A program made the position numbers and the translations under genes. Under the pieces are notes generated by a model, which saw only the letters and a program-made list of their open reading frames with translations, had not been told where the DNA came from and made no database searches. Shown here piece after piece: positions 4,298 to 5,566 of a stretch of DNA of 5,566 nucleotides. Location of the stretch: positions 1-5,566 of the forward strand of contig MFLB01000032.1 of NCBI GenBank assembly GCA_001781445.1, given 5' to 3'. The stretch comes from Candidatus Kaiserbacteria bacterium RIFCSPHIGHO2_01_FULL_58_22 (GTDB taxonomy: Bacteria > Patescibacteriota > Minisyncoccia > Phycocordibacterales > UBA2100). Position 1 is the stretch's first letter. The number at the start of each line of letters is the position of its first letter.

Positions 4298-4318
4298 TAA
4301 CGACATCGTAAGTCGTTA
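4298..4318. repeat. Third copy of the 21-bp partly palindromic repeat
   Basis: This copy is an exact reverse complement of the one at 3597-3617 (form TAACGAC-N7-GTCGTTA). It begins 3 nt past the aminopeptidase stop (4322-4324) and ends 20 nt before the histidine phosphatase ATG, so it occupies half of that 44-bp gap. Alone it can form only a 7-bp stem with a 7-nt loop. No T-run follows, so complete termination here is unlikely. Confidence 0.85.
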
Positions 4319-4321
4319 GTG

Positions 4322-5560
4322 TTAGAGAACGAACTTGCCGTCTTTGTAGATGACTTTTGTGGAGCCGTTCTTTAGGTGCGCCGTTACGGTGCGGCGGGTC
4401 GTGGAGATGACGTCGGTGTGTACCGAGGAGTCGTTGAAGCCGAGGCGCTTCGCCTCTTTGTCGGTGAGCTTAGAAACGTCGCCCGCGTAGGTGTCGCGAT
4501 AGCTCATCCCAAGCGCGATGTGCGAATTGCCGTAGGGACCGCCGATGTTTTCGTCGAATAGGGTTTCCGCCATGAATTTGGTGATGCGAGAGTGCCGCTT
4601 GTCGGTGAGCGAGTACTCGCCTATCTTGTCGGCTCCCTTCGTCGCGATCATTTCTTTGAGAAGCTTCTCATTCGTCTTCGCTTTCGATCTGACGACGCGG
4701 CCATTTTTAAACCACAGCTCGATGCCGGTTATCTTGTTGCTGTAGCGATAGAGCGGCTGATTGACGCGTATCCAGCCGTTCGTCCCCCGCCAATCGGGCG
4801 AAGTGAATATTTCGAACGATGGGATGTTCCTACCGCTTCCCGCGTGCCACGCCCGCTTTTCCCCCAGCGTGTACCAAATGTCCATGTCAGGACCTTTTGC
4901 GTGAAGCCTATCAATCTTTGGCGAAAGTTTGTTGAGGCGGCTACGGTATTTTTCAATGTCGCGATAGACCGATTTCCACTTTGCAATAGGATTTTTCTCG
5001 TCGAGAAAACACGCCTTGATAATCTGGTTCCAATACGCTTTTTCGGAGAGTCCCGCTTCTTTTGCCATCGCAGGCGTGCCATATAGCCCGATGGTCCACG
5101 TAAACTTTCCTTTCCACTCCTTTCTGTTGACCAAATCCTTATAGGGTTTGAGTGCGACTCCGCGTTGCATTATTTTCTTGGCATCGACACCCTTCAGCGC
5201 ATGCGGGTCAGCTTCTGCATGAATATATATCGAATGGTCTATTTGCTCTGCGAGTCCTCGCAGATAGTTCTCCGGAAAGAAGCTGATCTGGTGGGGTTGC
5301 GCATGTTCGTAAAAGTAGCGCGAAACACTGATGTTGCGCCGCTTATCGCCCTTCTCATCGTCCGGCCCGTAGTTCGAGATAACGTGCCCGCCCGCATCTA
5401 CGATCGCATTGCACACCGCGATGTAGAGCGGCTTCGCGCTCTCCGATGCGGAAACCCGCACCACCTCTCCTTTTTTAATTCCCTTCCCGCCCCCGAGCGC
5501 GAAATTCACGAGCACGTCGGCGTATTTCTTGAGTATCGTGTCGCTTGGAACGTATGCCAT
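4322..5560 (-). CDS. M29-family metallo-aminopeptidase (AmpS/PepS/aminopeptidase T type)
   Basis: 412 residues, the usual length of M29 aminopeptidases, which use two metal ions (Zn or Co) to remove N-terminal residues from peptides in the cytoplasm. The C-terminal catalytic half carries the expected metal ligands: Glu250 in GRNIPSFEIFTSPD, Glu315 in GEYSLTD, His347 in GNSHIALG, and His381 with Asp383 in VHTDVIST. Tyr354 in GMSY is a likely catalytic helper. The N-terminal half (about 1-230) is the substrate-channel and dimer domain, beginning with the family-like LKKYADVLVNFAL. The ATG at 5560 fits the family N terminus, but only 6 bp of upstream sequence is visible and an in-frame extension cannot be excluded. 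The gene probably heads a transcription unit with the histidine phosphatase, and likely serves peptide recycling. Its stop is followed within 3 nt by a copy of the 21-bp repeat. Confidence 0.92.
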   Translation of the reverse strand: MAYVPSDTILKKYADVLVNFALGGGKGIKKGEVVRVSASESAKPLYIAVCNAIVDAGGHVISNYGPDDEKGDKRRNISVSRYFYEHAQPHQISFFPENYLRGLAEQIDHSIYIHAEADPHALKGVDAKKIMQRGVALKPYKDLVNRKEWKGKFTWTIGLYGTPAMAKEAGLSEKAYWNQIIKACFLDEKNPIAKWKSVYRDIEKYRSRLNKLSPKIDRLHAKGPDMDIWYTLGEKRAWHAGSGRNIPSFEIFTSPDWRGTNGWIRVNQPLYRYSNKITGIELWFKNGRVVRSKAKTNEKLLKEMIATKGADKIGEYSLTDKRHSRITKFMAETLFDENIGGPYGNSHIALGMSYRDTYAGDVSKLTDKEAKRLGFNDSSVHTDVISTTRRTVTAHLKNGSTKVIYKDGKFVL

Positions 5561-5566
5561 TGGGCA

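Noticed and set aside
3576..4318. Integron cassette: one gene with attC-like sites at gene 3' ends
   Set aside because: The layout is suggestive, but the ends of the 21-bp repeat do not match the attC core (RYYYAAC ... GTTRRRY) on either strand, and no integrase is visible.

Overview
The window most resembles a chromosome piece from a small-genome bacterium of the Candidate Phyla Radiation (Patescibacteria, Parcubacteria-like). This placement is inferred from the gene mix, not from a marker gene: a stand-alone ECF-type membrane S component, a secreted DUF5666 protein with a short amphipathic C-terminal helix, an M29 aminopeptidase, a short histidine phosphatase, and a dgkA-PAP2 pair, all tightly packed and without clear Shine-Dalgarno sites. 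TGA ends several genes, so the recoded genetic codes of Gracilibacteria and Absconditabacteria do not apply.

Layout. The left edge (3-721, + strand) holds the 3' end of a DgkA-type lipid kinase. It is joined by an ATGA overlap to a complete PAP2 phosphatase; together they look like a lipid-carrier phosphorylation/dephosphorylation pair. Everything else of substance is on the - strand. In transcription order (right to left) it runs: M29 metallo-aminopeptidase (5560-4322), histidine phosphatase (4277-3624), a short uncertain ORF (3594-3379), secreted DUF5666 protein (3342-2515), ECF S-component-like membrane protein (2171-1641), and aspartate carbamoyltransferase PyrB (1586-675). PyrB runs head-on into PAP2, and the two 3' ends overlap by 47 bp.

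Non-coding content is the most distinctive part. (1) A 21-bp partly palindromic sequence (TAACGAC-N7-GTCGTTA) occurs three times, always just after a - strand stop codon: once after the aminopeptidase and twice, inverted and abutting, after the histidine phosphatase, where the pair forms a 17-bp perfect inverted repeat. (2) The 343-bp gap between the DUF5666 gene and the ECF gene is packed with at least six separate inverted repeats, including an 18-bp perfect palindrome and a G+C-rich terminator. (3) Four heptamer units (GAACAGT) lie just upstream of pyrB. (4) pyrB and the ECF gene share a TATACT box 8 or 9 nt before the ATG, which suggests leaderless or near-leaderless transcripts.

I see no CRISPR array, tRNA, rRNA or intact transposase. 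No clear new multi-gene system is visible. The best leads are the repeat families and a PyrB that departs from the family at several active-site positions.
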